The notes under the pieces were generated by a model. That model made no database searches. It had not been told where the DNA came from and saw nothing but the letters and a program-made list of their open reading frames with translations. Made by a program: the position numbers and the translations under genes. From Diphasiastrum complanatum (Eukaryota; Streptophyta; Lycopodiopsida; Lycopodiales; Lycopodiaceae), in NCBI GenBank assembly GCA_029204225.1, contig CM055102.1, positions 36,448,585 through 36,512,584 on the forward strand: a stretch of 64,000 nucleotides of DNA, in the 5' to 3' direction. Shown here piece after piece: positions 10,699-21,120 of the stretch (the stretch's first letter is position 1; the number at the start of each line of letters is the position of its first letter).

Positions 10699-11322
10699 TC
10701 ATATTCTAAGCTCTGGTACATAGACTTTGTAGCCCCTTTGATTTCCTGGGTATCCAACAAAAAACCCTCGCCTAGCTCTCAGATCCAACTTGTGTTTGCC
10801 AGGCCCTTCTACCAACACGTGACATAGGCATCTAAAAGTTCTGACACGCTCAAAATTTGATTTCCTCCCAGTCCATATTTCTGTGGGTGTCTTCCAATGG
10901 ATTCTTTTTGCAGGCAAGCGACTGTAGATATAAGTAGTTGTGGCCAATGCCTCTCCCCAAAATGACTTGGGTAACTCTTTAGCATGAAGCATACATCTCA
11001 TGCTGTTTAACAAGGTTTTGTTCATTCTGTCGCTTAACACATTTTGTTGGGGATTGTAGGGACAGGTAAATTCTCTTCTAATCCCATTCTCTTTGCAAAA
11101 GTTGTCAAACTCCTTTCCGATGAACTCTCTGCCGTTATCACTCTTGATAGCGGATGGAGCTACCCCTTTCAGCTGCCTACATGCTGCTACGTACTCTTTG
11201 AAGAATTCGGATGCCTGGGATTTCACCTTTAGGACCTTCACTGAGCAGTATCTGGAACAATCATCTATTATCATCATGAAGTATCTTCCCCACCGACTGA
11301 TAGGGTTTCTAGTGGTCCGCAT
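10699..11322 (-). pseudogene. copia integrase fragment
   Basis: About 207 residues match the copia integrase core: FMMIIDDCSRY, KSDNGREF and the PQQNVLSDRMN segment that contains the region of the catalytic Glu. In working elements that last motif reads with GVAER; here the Glu position reads Asp, so the DDE triad may be damaged. The fragment ends with the (F)FVGY segment that closes the domain. The enzyme would insert element cDNA into chromosomes. Upstream protease lies in another frame. Confidence 0.75.
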
Positions 11323-11520
11323 AGGTCGCTGTGGACCAGGTCCAGGGGTTTTCTTGCAGGCTTCTGGGTATGTTTTGGAAATGGCTTCTTGGTCATCTTC
11401 CCCTTCAGACAGGCCTCACATTTGTTGCATAATGCAGCATCAGTCTCGCTCCATCCTTCGATATTGTAGCCACTCCTTACTAGCTTGCTAAGCTTCCTGA
11501 ATGATGTGTGTCCCAGTCTC

Positions 11521-12369
11521 TCATGCCAGAGAGTGGATCCAGCAATCTCTGTGGTTTCTGTAACATTTGCTTGCTCCGGAGCTTACACCCGCTCTTGCCA
11601 CTTCCTGATCGTCTATGAAGATTCGGCATACCTCATCCTTGAATTGGGTTTCAACACCATTTCTATTCAGTCTGATTACTGAGATCAGGTTCTTTCCAAG
11701 CCTTGGGACATATAAAACCTCCTGCAGTCTCCCATTCATGATTGGGTTCAGACTGATCAGGACCTCCCCAATGCCTTTGGCCTCAATCGCCTCATTGTCT
11801 CCAAGCATGATGCAAATTGGCGGATTCAGCTCCCTGTAGTTTCGCAGTAGTTCACGGCTAGCCGTCATGTGGGACGTTGCCCCTGAGTCAATGAACCAGT
11901 CGTCATTGAAGGTGGTCTCATCATCGTCGCTGGTGATCGCTATGATGTTTCTTGCTAACATCTCCTTTCTTGGGATGGACTTTTGGCAAATCATCAGGCA
12001 TCTTTCGTTGATGATCCTGACGTTATTGTTCTTTGCCGGAGTCAATTCAGGCGCCTGTCTGGTCATCAGACATTTCTCATCACTCGTAGATGCAATATCC
12101 TTCGTGTTGTCTTGCTCCAGGAAGTTTGCCTCCTCCTTCACCTGTAAGGATTTCAGCTTTGCCTTCAGTGGGCAGATCTTTGCCATGTGATCAGTAGCAT
12201 AACATATGAAACATCTTCTTTCGAATCTCTTCTTGCCCTCTCCTCTTCCTTTGGATGCATGCACTTCATGTGCTTTATCTGAATGGCGCTGATCGGTGCG
12301 GCTAGGCGGGGTTCTCATCACCAGTGCGTGTTCTTGGTTTGCTGTACCAGACAGTTTCTCTCTCCTCAT
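11521..12369 (-). pseudogene. copia gag C-terminus and protease
   Basis: The 282-residue frame has a zinc knuckle CFICYATDHMAKIC (C-X2-C-X4-H-X4-C) and, further on, the aspartic protease centre DWFIDSGATSHMT. The end resembles the pre-integrase linker. The gag N-terminal half is in the frame at 12445-12975, and a break separates the two near 12400. Protease residues look intact, so this part decayed little. Confidence 0.75.
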
Positions 12370-12444
12370 TTCGCATTGCGTGATTCATTTTATGGCCACG
12401 TTCATGGTCAGGAGGTCTTCTGATTCATTAGCATACTGTGCCTC

Positions 12445-12975
12445 CTAAGCCGTGATGGTGGGCTCGAAAGAAGATGGTAATCCTCCAAGAAAGAAGGCTG
12501 CCACGTCCTTGTCCTTCATGGAAAAGTCTAAGACAGTCAGTCTGCGATATACGTCTTTGAACCGCTCTATGTATGAGCTGATAGGTTCTCCTTCACCTAA
12601 TCTCATGTTGGTCAACTTCTTTTGCAGCAGAATCTTGGCTGTCAGGCCCGCTCCCTGACATAAGTCCCTTAGTAGACGCCATATTCCTTTGGCTGTTTTC
12701 TCATCCCTCACCTGAGCAGCAGGGGTATCCCCCAGGGCTAGGCAAATCATAATCTTTGCCTGCTTGGCCCTGTCCCTGTAGACTTGACTTTTCTCAGCAA
12801 ACGCTGCCTCTGCAGTGGGTGTACTCTCTCCCATCAACTCTGGCTCTTCTTCCTCCCCGGAGACTATCTCCCAGAGGCCTTTCTCATCGAGCAACATTTG
12901 CATCTTCCACGACCAACTCTCGTAGTTGTCTCCCTCCAACTTAGCTATGGATCGACTCTCTGACTGTTGCACCAT
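12445..12975 (-). pseudogene. copia gag N-terminal part
   Basis: The 176-residue frame from an ATG starts with LEGDNYESWSWKMQMLL, the usual opening of plant copia gag, and continues with the UBN2-type helical capsid region ending in FLGGLPSSFEP. It ends at a stop near 12445, after which the zinc-knuckle half continues in a different frame. Capsid protein packages the element RNA. Confidence 0.75.
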
Positions 12976-13113
12976 CTCTCCTCTGGATTTATGTGAACAG
13001 GTTGAATGATTGCAGAATTGTCAGGATGGTATCAATCATGCAACGACAAGACAGTTCGCGACTGATCAATTGCTTGCTGCGATCTTCTACATGCGGTGTG
13101 GGCCCATAACCCT

Positions 13114-13549
13114 TGTTAGATTTACTATTACGCCTGTGAAAGCATGCAGCATAGTCATAGAAGAAAACGATTGCAAGATTGACAGACAAACCAAGAGGCT
13201 AATCAAACAAGACAATTAGAGTGCATCCAATGCGTCACTGACAGACAAAAGTGAGATCATATATTTGAGTATTGAAAATACAGAAATACATAAGGTGTTG
13301 ATCCCAAACAAAAGAAGGATGCTATCCGAGCTTCGGTTCACACCACTTGACATGCATAAAAAGAAAAGTATCTAATCACGAGTTGCACTAATCTATTTAT
13401 AACACTAGCTAATGTCCTATGTATTATCTAGTCATGTTTGGGTGGGTTCTTGGCATGCTCCATCTGTATGCCAAGAACCTGCTGCTGGCCGCGCTCCTAT
13501 TCCTCCAGCTCATCGATCTGCGTCATTAGGTAGTTCCCTTCCTCCGGGT
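13114..13549 (-). repeat. 5' LTR of the defective copia element
   Basis: It is similar to 9389-9804 over its whole length. It retains the TATA box and the 12-bp inverted repeat at 13445-13456/13468-13479. Confidence 0.75.
13393..13401 (-). promoter_or_regulatory. LTR TATA box
   Basis: TATAAATAG on the minus strand. The 3' LTR has GATAAATAG at the same place. Confidence 0.55.
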
Positions 13550-14321
13550 CTTAAATACTTCTTTTTTATTTACCTGATTTACCATTCACTTCCAAGTTAA
13601 AACAGGTACCTAACATGGTGTGACGTGCTCTATTGTCTTTTCTGCAGCAGTTCTTAAGGTATCCGTGCTAAGACCATCAAAAGTCGGCACTCAAATTTTT
13701 GGGCAAAGTGAAATGCATCATCGTTGCACAACAAAGAAAATCTACAATCCCCCTAGTTTGTTACTACGAATCTGAGTGTTGCTTGCGACTTCCTTAGGTT
13801 AAGCTGGAACAAACAAATTACACACTCAAGCCAAGATTCTACAAGTGAAACTTTTCTTGAATTATGATAATCTCTAGCTGTATTTGGATCTTGCTTTCTA
13901 AAAACCTTACTGATTAATGATACATTTCCAAACTCACCTGGACGGAACCAAAAGTACAATGCTATTTCACAAGTGTTTTCTAAAGGGTAGTTCAAAATAC
14001 GAAACCAGAAGGAATGCAAATACTCAAAGAAATACACATTTAACAACGATCCAGTCACTTCGGTTGACTATGAAATGAGAAACACTTAAGTCATTGAATT
14101 TTGTTGGACTAAACAAAGTCCAACGATAAAGGAAGATGAATGCTCAGCAGCATGCTAATAAATAGCTTGGCATAATCCAAAATAAATGGCCAGGTTTACT
14201 GTAACTAGCCAATTTAGCAGCAAGATCACAAGATGGATCATACTGAAATTTTGAATCTGTGCTGCCAGTTGGATTCTGCAGCTTTATCTAACAAGATGAT
14301 TTCCATGTACTTGTCCAAAGT
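13550..14321 (-). other. 3' flank of CHLI
   Basis: This lies directly after the CHLI stop codon on the minus strand and probably includes the 3' UTR. I see no clear AATAAA close to the stop; the first one on the minus strand is near 13563, which is far. No other feature is visible. Confidence 0.4.
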
Positions 14322-17300
14322 TCAAACTGATATCAATTGCTTGGTAAATACTTCACTGAATTTTTCCACCACTAAAAGACCTGAATCAATAGACTCCAAT
14401 GGATCCTTTCGAAGCCGATGGCGAAGACAATTTGGGATAACTGTGAGAATATCTTGAGGTGTAACTTCTTCCCTACCTCGGAGAGCAGCTAAGGCTTTTG
14501 CAGCCCTGTTTGTGACTATGTCACCTCTAAGGCCATCTACATTCAATTCTGCACACACCTTTGAGATTTTTACACGAAGGTCATGCTCAATTTTGACATT
14601 TGTCAGGCGACGGCGTGCTTCATAAATTTGTTTTTGGAGATCCTCTTGAGTAGCCTTGTAGCCTTCTCTGAACGTTTTTGGATCTTCATCAAACCGGGCC
14701 CTCTCTTCAACAATTTTCACTCGAAGCTCTGCATCTTTGACAGTTCCTACCTGAGCATGCATGCCAAACCGATCAAGTAGCTGGGGCCTAAGCTCTCCTT
14801 CCTCTGGATTTCCTGATCCAATAAGGATAAATCTGGCTGGGTGAGAAATTGATATGCCTTCCCTTTCGACGGTGTTCCATCCTGATGCAGCAGAATCCAG
14901 TAGTACATCAACAAGGTGATCATCAAGTAGATTCACCTCATCCACATAGAGAATTCCACGATTGGCTTTAGCCAGAAGTCCAGGTTCGAATGCTTTCACT
15001 CCCTCTGTAAGTGCTTTTTCAATGTCAATGGTGCCACAAACTCTATCTTCTGTAGCTCCCAAGGGAAGATCAACCATGTTAATCTTTGTAAACGCAACTG
15101 CAAGATCCTGCCCCTGCTCAACTCTCTGTCGAACTTCTTGACTCATCACTTCTGCGTCTTCTGGATCTGAATTGAACGGATCACCAGCAACAACTTTTAT
15201 CTCTGGAAGAAGGTCAACAAGAGATCGCACAGTGGTGGACTTTCCAGTACCACGATCCCCCATGATCATGACCCCACCAATCTTCGGATCGATCACATTA
15301 AGTAATAAACAAAGCTTCATCTCCTCCTGGCCCACAATAGCTGTGAAAGGGAAGACAGGTCGTTGGCTTTCTTTTGATATGGGCTTGCTCACCTGCTGTC
15401 AATCAAAACAAGTTCTAGCTTATAAGATCGTGCAACGAATCTTTAGGAAATGGGTAGCAAACTGGGCTGAGAGAAATTCCCTTGACAACTTTTCCTCTGA
15501 AAACACATTGACAAAATATGCATGAGGGATCGGAATAGGAATTATGAATACCTGATAACAAGAAAAAGCAGAAATGAGCTTGCTTGTAGGCATCATCTTC
15601 ATAGAGGCAGATGTCATTCCAATGTTTATAGCATAAACACCCTTCTTTTACAGCCAACACAATACAGCTATCTTAAATTAAGTGTTAAAAACTGTCGGTA
15701 GATTGGCACATCTCATTTCTGCCAAACAAGCACATTTACTTCTAACATTTACTTCTTTGGTATTCATGTGTGATGTGAATAAAATAGACCAATGGTACTA
15801 CAGAAGGAACTCTTGTGTTCAGATGTTAGAAGGATGTTAACTTAATCTCATTTGGAGGTTCATGTGATGAAGGAGCCCTCCATTATTCTTTTATACAGTG
15901 TAGCCGGTGCAAATGAGAAAGAGCCTGACCAGAAAAATTGATGCACCTGAAATAGCTAGGTTCTTTAAAAAAAAAGCTTGAACAGTCTTGCCCTACCAGG
16001 GTCCTGATGCCAACTCCAAAACTGGAACTTTCAAATTTGAATAACTACCCAGCCAAGATTTGAACCTCAAAAACCCATTCCGACCAAGATGGGTCGGAAC
16101 GTCAGAGGAACATAGTGGTCCAGCACGAGTTATTTTTTTTTTTCCAAACATGCCCTAAAAAAACCTAAAAAGGTAGTCATACTAAAAAAGGAATGAGCCA
16201 ACTTCTACGAGCACTATAAGCACTATTTGTATGGATGCAGGATGTACGTTTGGCCTCATGGATCCAATAGCATTGATCTGAAATTTGAAATAATGAGCAC
16301 TATGCTGATCAGCTAATGCTTTATCCTGGTTTGTTGGAAGCATATGTTTGCTGCTAGCAGTCTTCAACCCAACTGTTCAATTGCTGTTAACTTTACACTC
16401 CATGCATATGCAACTTGGATACATTCAAGCAGTAATAGTTTTTGATAGTTTGATCAATTTAAAAAACTCTTTTGCTGTGTAAGCAATGAGGCCCAATTTT
16501 CAGGGGATTTTTTTACTGCAGTTTGCGTAGATCTCCCAATTCGTGCCCCAAATGCCATTGCTGTTTCTCTTTGATACATAGAGCAAAGCATAGATATGCC
16601 CAACAGCACATTTGTATGAATGGAGGATGTACTTTTGGCCTCAAAATCTGATTAGAAAAATTTGATCTTTTTTTGTGTATGCGTACTAAATTTTTTTTTT
16701 CAAGGTTTGTTCCTGAACAGAACGCATTCCAGAAGAGGCAACTATGGTTGGAATGAATGAGAGGGCAACTTTTTCATTAGAAAATCTATTCCACTATTTT
16801 CAATCAGCACTTCACAATTCACTTCGTGAGAGAATTTGTACCATCATTCTCAATTTCTGCTCTTTTACTCCATATATAGGCATATCTATTTCTCTGACTA
16901 ACCACATTCACAGCTCTGCTGCATGTTGCTATGAGAAATAGAGTCCTTAAATGATGGAACAGCCCTTCACTTTTGCTACGAATTCTAAGAGAGAATAAAA
17001 TGATGAATATTGAGCAGACTATGAGAAATGACCAACCGTAAGTTTTGGATGGAAGTGACTCCACAATGGTAAGAAAGAGTGAGAAAATGCTTACATTATG
17101 TATGGTGATTGAAATTCATCTACAAAAATAGGATTTGCTTAGGTGGATAAAAGATAGGAAGAGCTTCTGCAATGGAAGTTGTATGCATTTTCACTAGAAC
17201 ACCTTGACTGTTGTTCTCTTGCTCTAAGGCTTCCATATGCACTGGCTCTTCCATCTGATCCACTTGAAGATTGTACATGGTTTGTGCATCAAGTTTTGTG

Positions 17301-19489
17301 GACATCTTTCCACCTGTGTTGCCCCAAACATCCAGAGCGCAGATTCTCTTTGCCTTTCAGAGCATTGGCTCCTCTACCTTTCTGGGCACCTTGAGATTTC
17401 CCTTCACTAGATTGCCCTTCAAACCTCTTGAATTTCTTGAACATGCATTTACCACAAGGTTCCTGACCATTGAAGCAATCGCAACAGGCTCCTGGGACTT
17501 TTTCCCATCTTCACAGTACAATGCCATTTGAACGGTTGCTGGCATTTTGTAAGCCATGACAAGTTGTGCATAGCGTGGACCAAATGCTACAACATCCCTA
17601 CTCAAGTCATTAATGCCCTAGAGTAGGTGCCAGTCATATGCACAAACATACGTCCACATCTTTCATACATTTGTACAATGACCAAGGTATTCAGTTTCTA
17701 TCACTCCTCTAGAGGTGAGGGCATACTCAATCATGAAGAGGGCTAGCACTAAAGGGCAAAGCGAATCAAATGCAATCCCTATACTTTCTCATGGAAAAAG
17801 CGATTATTTTTAAATTTCACCACTTCAACTTGCCGACCAATTGCCTTGCTTTATGTTGGTTCACTATTCCATTGCCATATTTTTCTCATCTAAAGGCACC
17901 CAGTTTTGAATGAACATTTGTCTAAATGTCTCACATGTGGGAGGAACAAAATTATGTTTCTCCGTTTTCCTCCACCTAGCACCAACGTTGTGCAGAGTCT
18001 TGAAGACAATATGTGGCTCTAGTACTCTTTTCTTGATCCTCTATGACACCACATGTAAATGGCCTTTTCCCATTTTTACACTCAATTTTCCACTGCATTG
18101 ATGGTATGTAATATAATTGCACCAAAAACTTAGGCGGCTTCAAGTCTTTGATGGAAGGCAGCTTCCACTTCTTTCTAGCAAGTTCAACCTCTCTCACTAG
18201 AAATTGGCTCCACAGCCACAATTGCAGTCCCTCGTACTCTTTCAAGATCATTGTCAGGGTTGCCAAAAAATTTGATTAGACATCAACTTTTGCAGACATA
18301 ACATCTAATCTCTGAGAATCATGGCTAGAATCTCCAGAAACATATACTTGAATGATGATAAACGTGTTTTGCAAAAGGCAAAAACACTTATAAAACAAAA
18401 TTCTATGCGCAGACTAGCCAAAAATTTGCAAAAATCAGAAAACTAGATCTCTTTGCACAAGGCTAACAGCACAGTTGAGGTTTTCTACATTTTATCATTT
18501 CTTTGATTTTAAAATCCACCAGCGTCTGCTTATCCATAAAACATTGTTAGTAATTGCTTCTTGTTAGTCATTGCAGCCGCAAACTCAACCAACAACCTCA
18601 CCAACCTTCACTACATACCACTCATGGTAGCTAGCCCTTACCTACCTACCATGGCCTCCAAGACTAAATTCGAGTCTGATCCTTCCTCACCACCATTCTG
18701 AGATTGTTGTTACAACCACAACTTTGCTTCGGAAAAAAATGCTAATTTGTGCAGATTAGTTCCAAACTGAACCGTCAAAAACACTGACTTCATCTAGATC
18801 CAGACAGTGCATCAGGTCATCCTTTAACAAGCAATTTTCATACTTGAGTTGTCGTTCTCGGGATTGACACACCAAACACCACACAGTGAGGAAAGTGAGC
18901 TATTATTTCCCTGCAGATAAGTCTTTTCAAACTATTTTGTGAAAGTGAAGAGATAAGAACCTAGCTTAAACTAGCTTGGAGACCAAAAGGAAAAAACAAA
19001 TGTCATCCGTAGCCGTATATGATGCTGGTACTGCTAAGTAAATGAGTGAGCGATTGCAATTGTGATTGAATTGAAAGCACATTCACACATTCGTTTTGAG
19101 GCTCCAGCAGGCATGCCTCACCTGAGTTGCAGGCTCCAAGGCTGCCACATTGCTGACCACCAAGGCGAGGGCTGCCCTCTTAAGCTTGGACTTACCCAAA
19201 CCCAGTGTGTGGACCTTGCATCCACGCAAATTTCTACTCGATCCAACCAGCGCTGCAAAACTGACGACATTCAGGCCTACGCATATGCCACTCACAATAC
19301 ATAACTTGATAATTCTTGAAGAAAGCAATAAAAATAATAGAGCAAGATGCAAGAAAAAGAGGTATAAAATGATTTGAAGGCATGAAATAGCTCACCCGAA
19401 CGCAATGAGGTAGAGCGCGAGAGTGAATGATCAGATGCAAAGAGAAAGAGGGAGGTGGGTGACGATGCCAAGGAGGAGGAAGACGCCAT
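14322..19489 (-). CDS. CHLI: Magnesium chelatase subunit I, chloroplastic
   Basis: The joined CDS is 19489-19396, 19276-19122 and 15395-14322 (minus), about 440 residues. CHLI is the AAA+ ATPase that, with CHLD, powers CHLH to insert Mg into protoporphyrin IX in the chloroplast stroma, the first committed step of chlorophyll synthesis. Exons 1-2 encode a Ser/Arg-rich transit peptide of some 80 residues. Exon 3 holds the whole ATPase: Walker [10 protein letters not shown] (about 129-137), Walker B ILYVDE (about 231-236) and the [16 protein letters not shown] segment. Two cysteines, in KLCLLLN and DRVCGTID, lie 91 residues apart, the spacing of the redox pair Cys102/Cys193 of Arabidopsis CHLI1, so thioredoxin control is likely. 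Splice phases agree (1, then 0), with donors GTGAGC and GTGAGG. No stop or frameshift interrupts it. The plant protein is usually about 420 residues. Confidence 0.95.
15396..19121 (-). other. CHLI intron 2, 3.7 kb
   Basis: The intron starts GTGAGG at 19121 and ends in GACAG at 15396. It is about 3.7 kb, against 119 bp for intron 1. A pair of related segments of about 40 bases lies at 16215-16255 and 16605-16645 (tttgtatg, ggatgtac, tttggcctca). A minus-strand coding relic lies at 17120-18266. I recognise no other element. Confidence 0.85.
17120..18266 (-). pseudogene. Unidentified decayed coding relic inside CHLI intron 2
   Basis: Three open pieces on the minus strand (18266-17976, 17605-17357, 17305-17120) have protein-like composition and follow one another with stops between. 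Readable phrases include [36 protein letters not shown] and [15 protein letters not shown] do not recognise the family. The length and the multiple stops suggest an old retrotransposed gene or transposon gag. It lies in the same orientation as CHLI and would be removed by splicing. Confidence 0.3.
19277..19395 (-). other. CHLI intron 1, 119 bp
   Basis: Donor GTGAGC follows exon 1 at 19395, and acceptor GCGTAG precedes exon 2 at 19276. The split codon (G|GC) restores glycine, and the frame is open on both sides. The intron interrupts the transit peptide. Confidence 0.8.
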
Positions 19490-19760
19490 AGCCGACGATA
19501 TTACTGTTTGCCTTTTTCTTCTTCTTCTTCTTCTTCTTCGGGTAAGGAAGGAAGAGCCAAAGTATATGTGGTGAGGCATTGCCTGTGCCCTTCAAAGGCC
19601 TTCACCAAAACAAAGGCGGAGAAGAATAAGACGTTTGATCCCTGCTGGTAAGCGTTGCGTGAAGGCCATCATGACTTTCAAATTGAAAGAAAACTAGATC
19701 ACCCCTACATTATTAGCCCTCAATTCGAGGTTCATTCCCTACATTACTCCTATATGTGGG
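19490..19760 (-). promoter_or_regulatory. CHLI 5' UTR and promoter region
   Basis: The minus strand upstream of the CHLI ATG at 19489 has a GAA-triplet run (19515-19539 on the plus strand as TTC). A weak TATA-like ATATAC lies near 19560-19567, about 75 bases before the ATG. A transcription start cannot be fixed from sequence. A pyrimidine- or purine-rich triplet leader is common in plant 5' UTRs. Confidence 0.4.
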
Positions 19761-20385
19761 AACTTTGCCTAGCCCTGAGATGAGAGTGATGATCCAAGGG
19801 TCTTGTGGGGAGAGGAGGAGCGTATTTTGAACCAGCCGTGTTCTAACAATGGTGGGCTCTCAAACATTGTGAAGGTGGGGAGTTATTATACCATCATGGT
19901 GAGATGGTGTTAACCCTCCCTCACACTTTTAGATGTTTTTTGCTCGAGTCAGGAGCGAGGAGGAGCATATTTATATAGACATGCTTAGTACGCATCAGTA
20001 GATAGAGGAGACTGCAAATCTAGTGCATCTTCTCCATTTTGTATACTCTAATCTTTTCGAGATCATATATTCAAGATTTTGTCTCATATTGCTAATTGCA
20101 TTTTCATTTTTACTGTTAGAGTGTAGCTATCTTACAGCTTTGTCTCAGTGCCTTCAACAATATCCAATAGTTCTTTGGCAAGAAAAACCACCTTCATCTT
20201 GAACTGACAGATATGGTAGTTATCTCCATTAAATTTCTCAATGAGAGATGAACTAGGGTTAGTATTCATCTTGGAGACCGATCATGATGGAAACTAGAGA
20301 TTGAGTGATGCCTTTTGAGTTTGCACTTCTAGTTAATGCCTTAGTAGAAACAAGACAATAATCCACTTTGATATTGAGCGACTTA
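19761..20385. other. No recognisable feature
   Basis: This is intergenic sequence upstream of CHLI without visible genes or clear repeats. Confidence 0.4.
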
Positions 20386-20447
20386 GAGAACTTGACTCTG
20401 ATACCATAGTAGAAATGAGAACTTGACTCTGATACCATAGTAGAAAT
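20386..20447 (-). repeat. Perfect 31-bp tandem duplication containing a PBS-like site
   Basis: Units at 20386-20416 and 20417-20447 are identical. Each contains ctctgataccata, the complement of a tRNA-Met primer site with one change. A third PBS-like copy, gctctgatacca, lies at 20549-20560. Confidence 0.9.
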
Positions 20448-20548
20448 GAGAAGATATTAGTAAGACATGATCAGAAACAAAGCTTTAACACCATGTCAAA
20501 AATGAAAGATATCAAACAATAAGAATCTGCAAGTAGTACGTAAGTTGC

Positions 20549-20560
20549 TCTGATACCATG
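20549..20560 (-). other. Primer-binding site (tRNA-Met type), minus strand
   Basis: The minus strand reads TGGTATCAGAGC, directly preceded by a possible LTR end in CTAGCA. It probably marks a copia relic whose LTR extended to the right. The LTR cannot be delimited. Confidence 0.5.
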
Positions 20561-20899
20561 CTAGAAATATTCAAAATCACAAAGTGAAGTGAATAGATAG
20601 TGGCAATAAAAATCAAACGCATCCAAAACTTGTAATACGGCAGTCAGCTAACAGAGATGATGAAGGTAAGAAAGTGTATTCGCATATCACATTAGAGATG
20701 TAACCCAAGCTTCAACTGAAAAAGAAGTTTTTCACATCGAAATTGTCTGAAGCTAAATCTATTTCAACTGACAATCTCGAAAATCTTATAAGTAGATGGT
20801 TGCTACTAGATCAGTCATAGACGATTTGGATGCCATCATGATTCCATTATCGAGTCTACCCGAATCATATAATAATTAGATCCTGGTGATTTCTACTCT
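20561..20899. other. Possible decayed LTR, unassigned
   Basis: This lies to the right of the minus-strand PBS and may be its 5' LTR. No partner LTR was found, and no gene is visible. Confidence 0.3.
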
Positions 20900-21120
20900 T
20901 GATTTTCAGGTTGGATTTCGTACTCAGACAGTGTTTCACACGTGTGAAACCAGAAAGTACACTTACCTTCAATTAATGTTCTTGTTAGGATTTTGTGTCT
21001 AGAATTGATCTAGATTGATCTTAATCTGAAGTAGATTGATAGATCAAGTAATCTGACAACCAATCCCTCTTGAGGATCAGATTAGGATCCACTCTTGGTC
21101 CTTTTTGTACTTTTTTCACA
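20900..21120 (+). mobile_element. 3' part of a copia LTR
   Basis: It matches 5510-5730, the end of the LTR there, including the palindrome CACACGTGTG at 20937-20946 and the terminal TTTTTTCACA. No PBS follows; a gypsy fragment begins immediately. It is thus an LTR piece cut at the left and joined to foreign sequence at the right. Confidence 0.75.

Larger units (their letters stand above)
9389..13549 (-). mobile_element. Defective copia retrotransposon with two LTRs
   Basis: Direct repeats at 9389-9804 and 13114-13549 flank minus-strand gag, protease, integrase and RNase H fragments. Order along the minus strand: 5' LTR, gag (12975), zinc knuckle and protease, integrase (to 10699), then an abrupt jump to the RT C-terminus (10684) and RNase H. 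The RT catalytic part is missing. The LTRs differ by roughly 20 substitutions plus indels, so the insertion is old. I could not fix the primer site or target duplication, so the outer limits follow the extent of LTR similarity. Confidence 0.8.

Noticed and set aside
11093-12190. Several plus-strand open frames at 11-12.2 kb
   Set aside because: They are antisense to clear copia integrase and protease coding sequence.
16040-16075. Minus-strand GGTTCAAATC in CHLI intron 2, like a Pol III B-box
   Set aside because: No A-box at the right distance and no tRNA fold or second copy was found.
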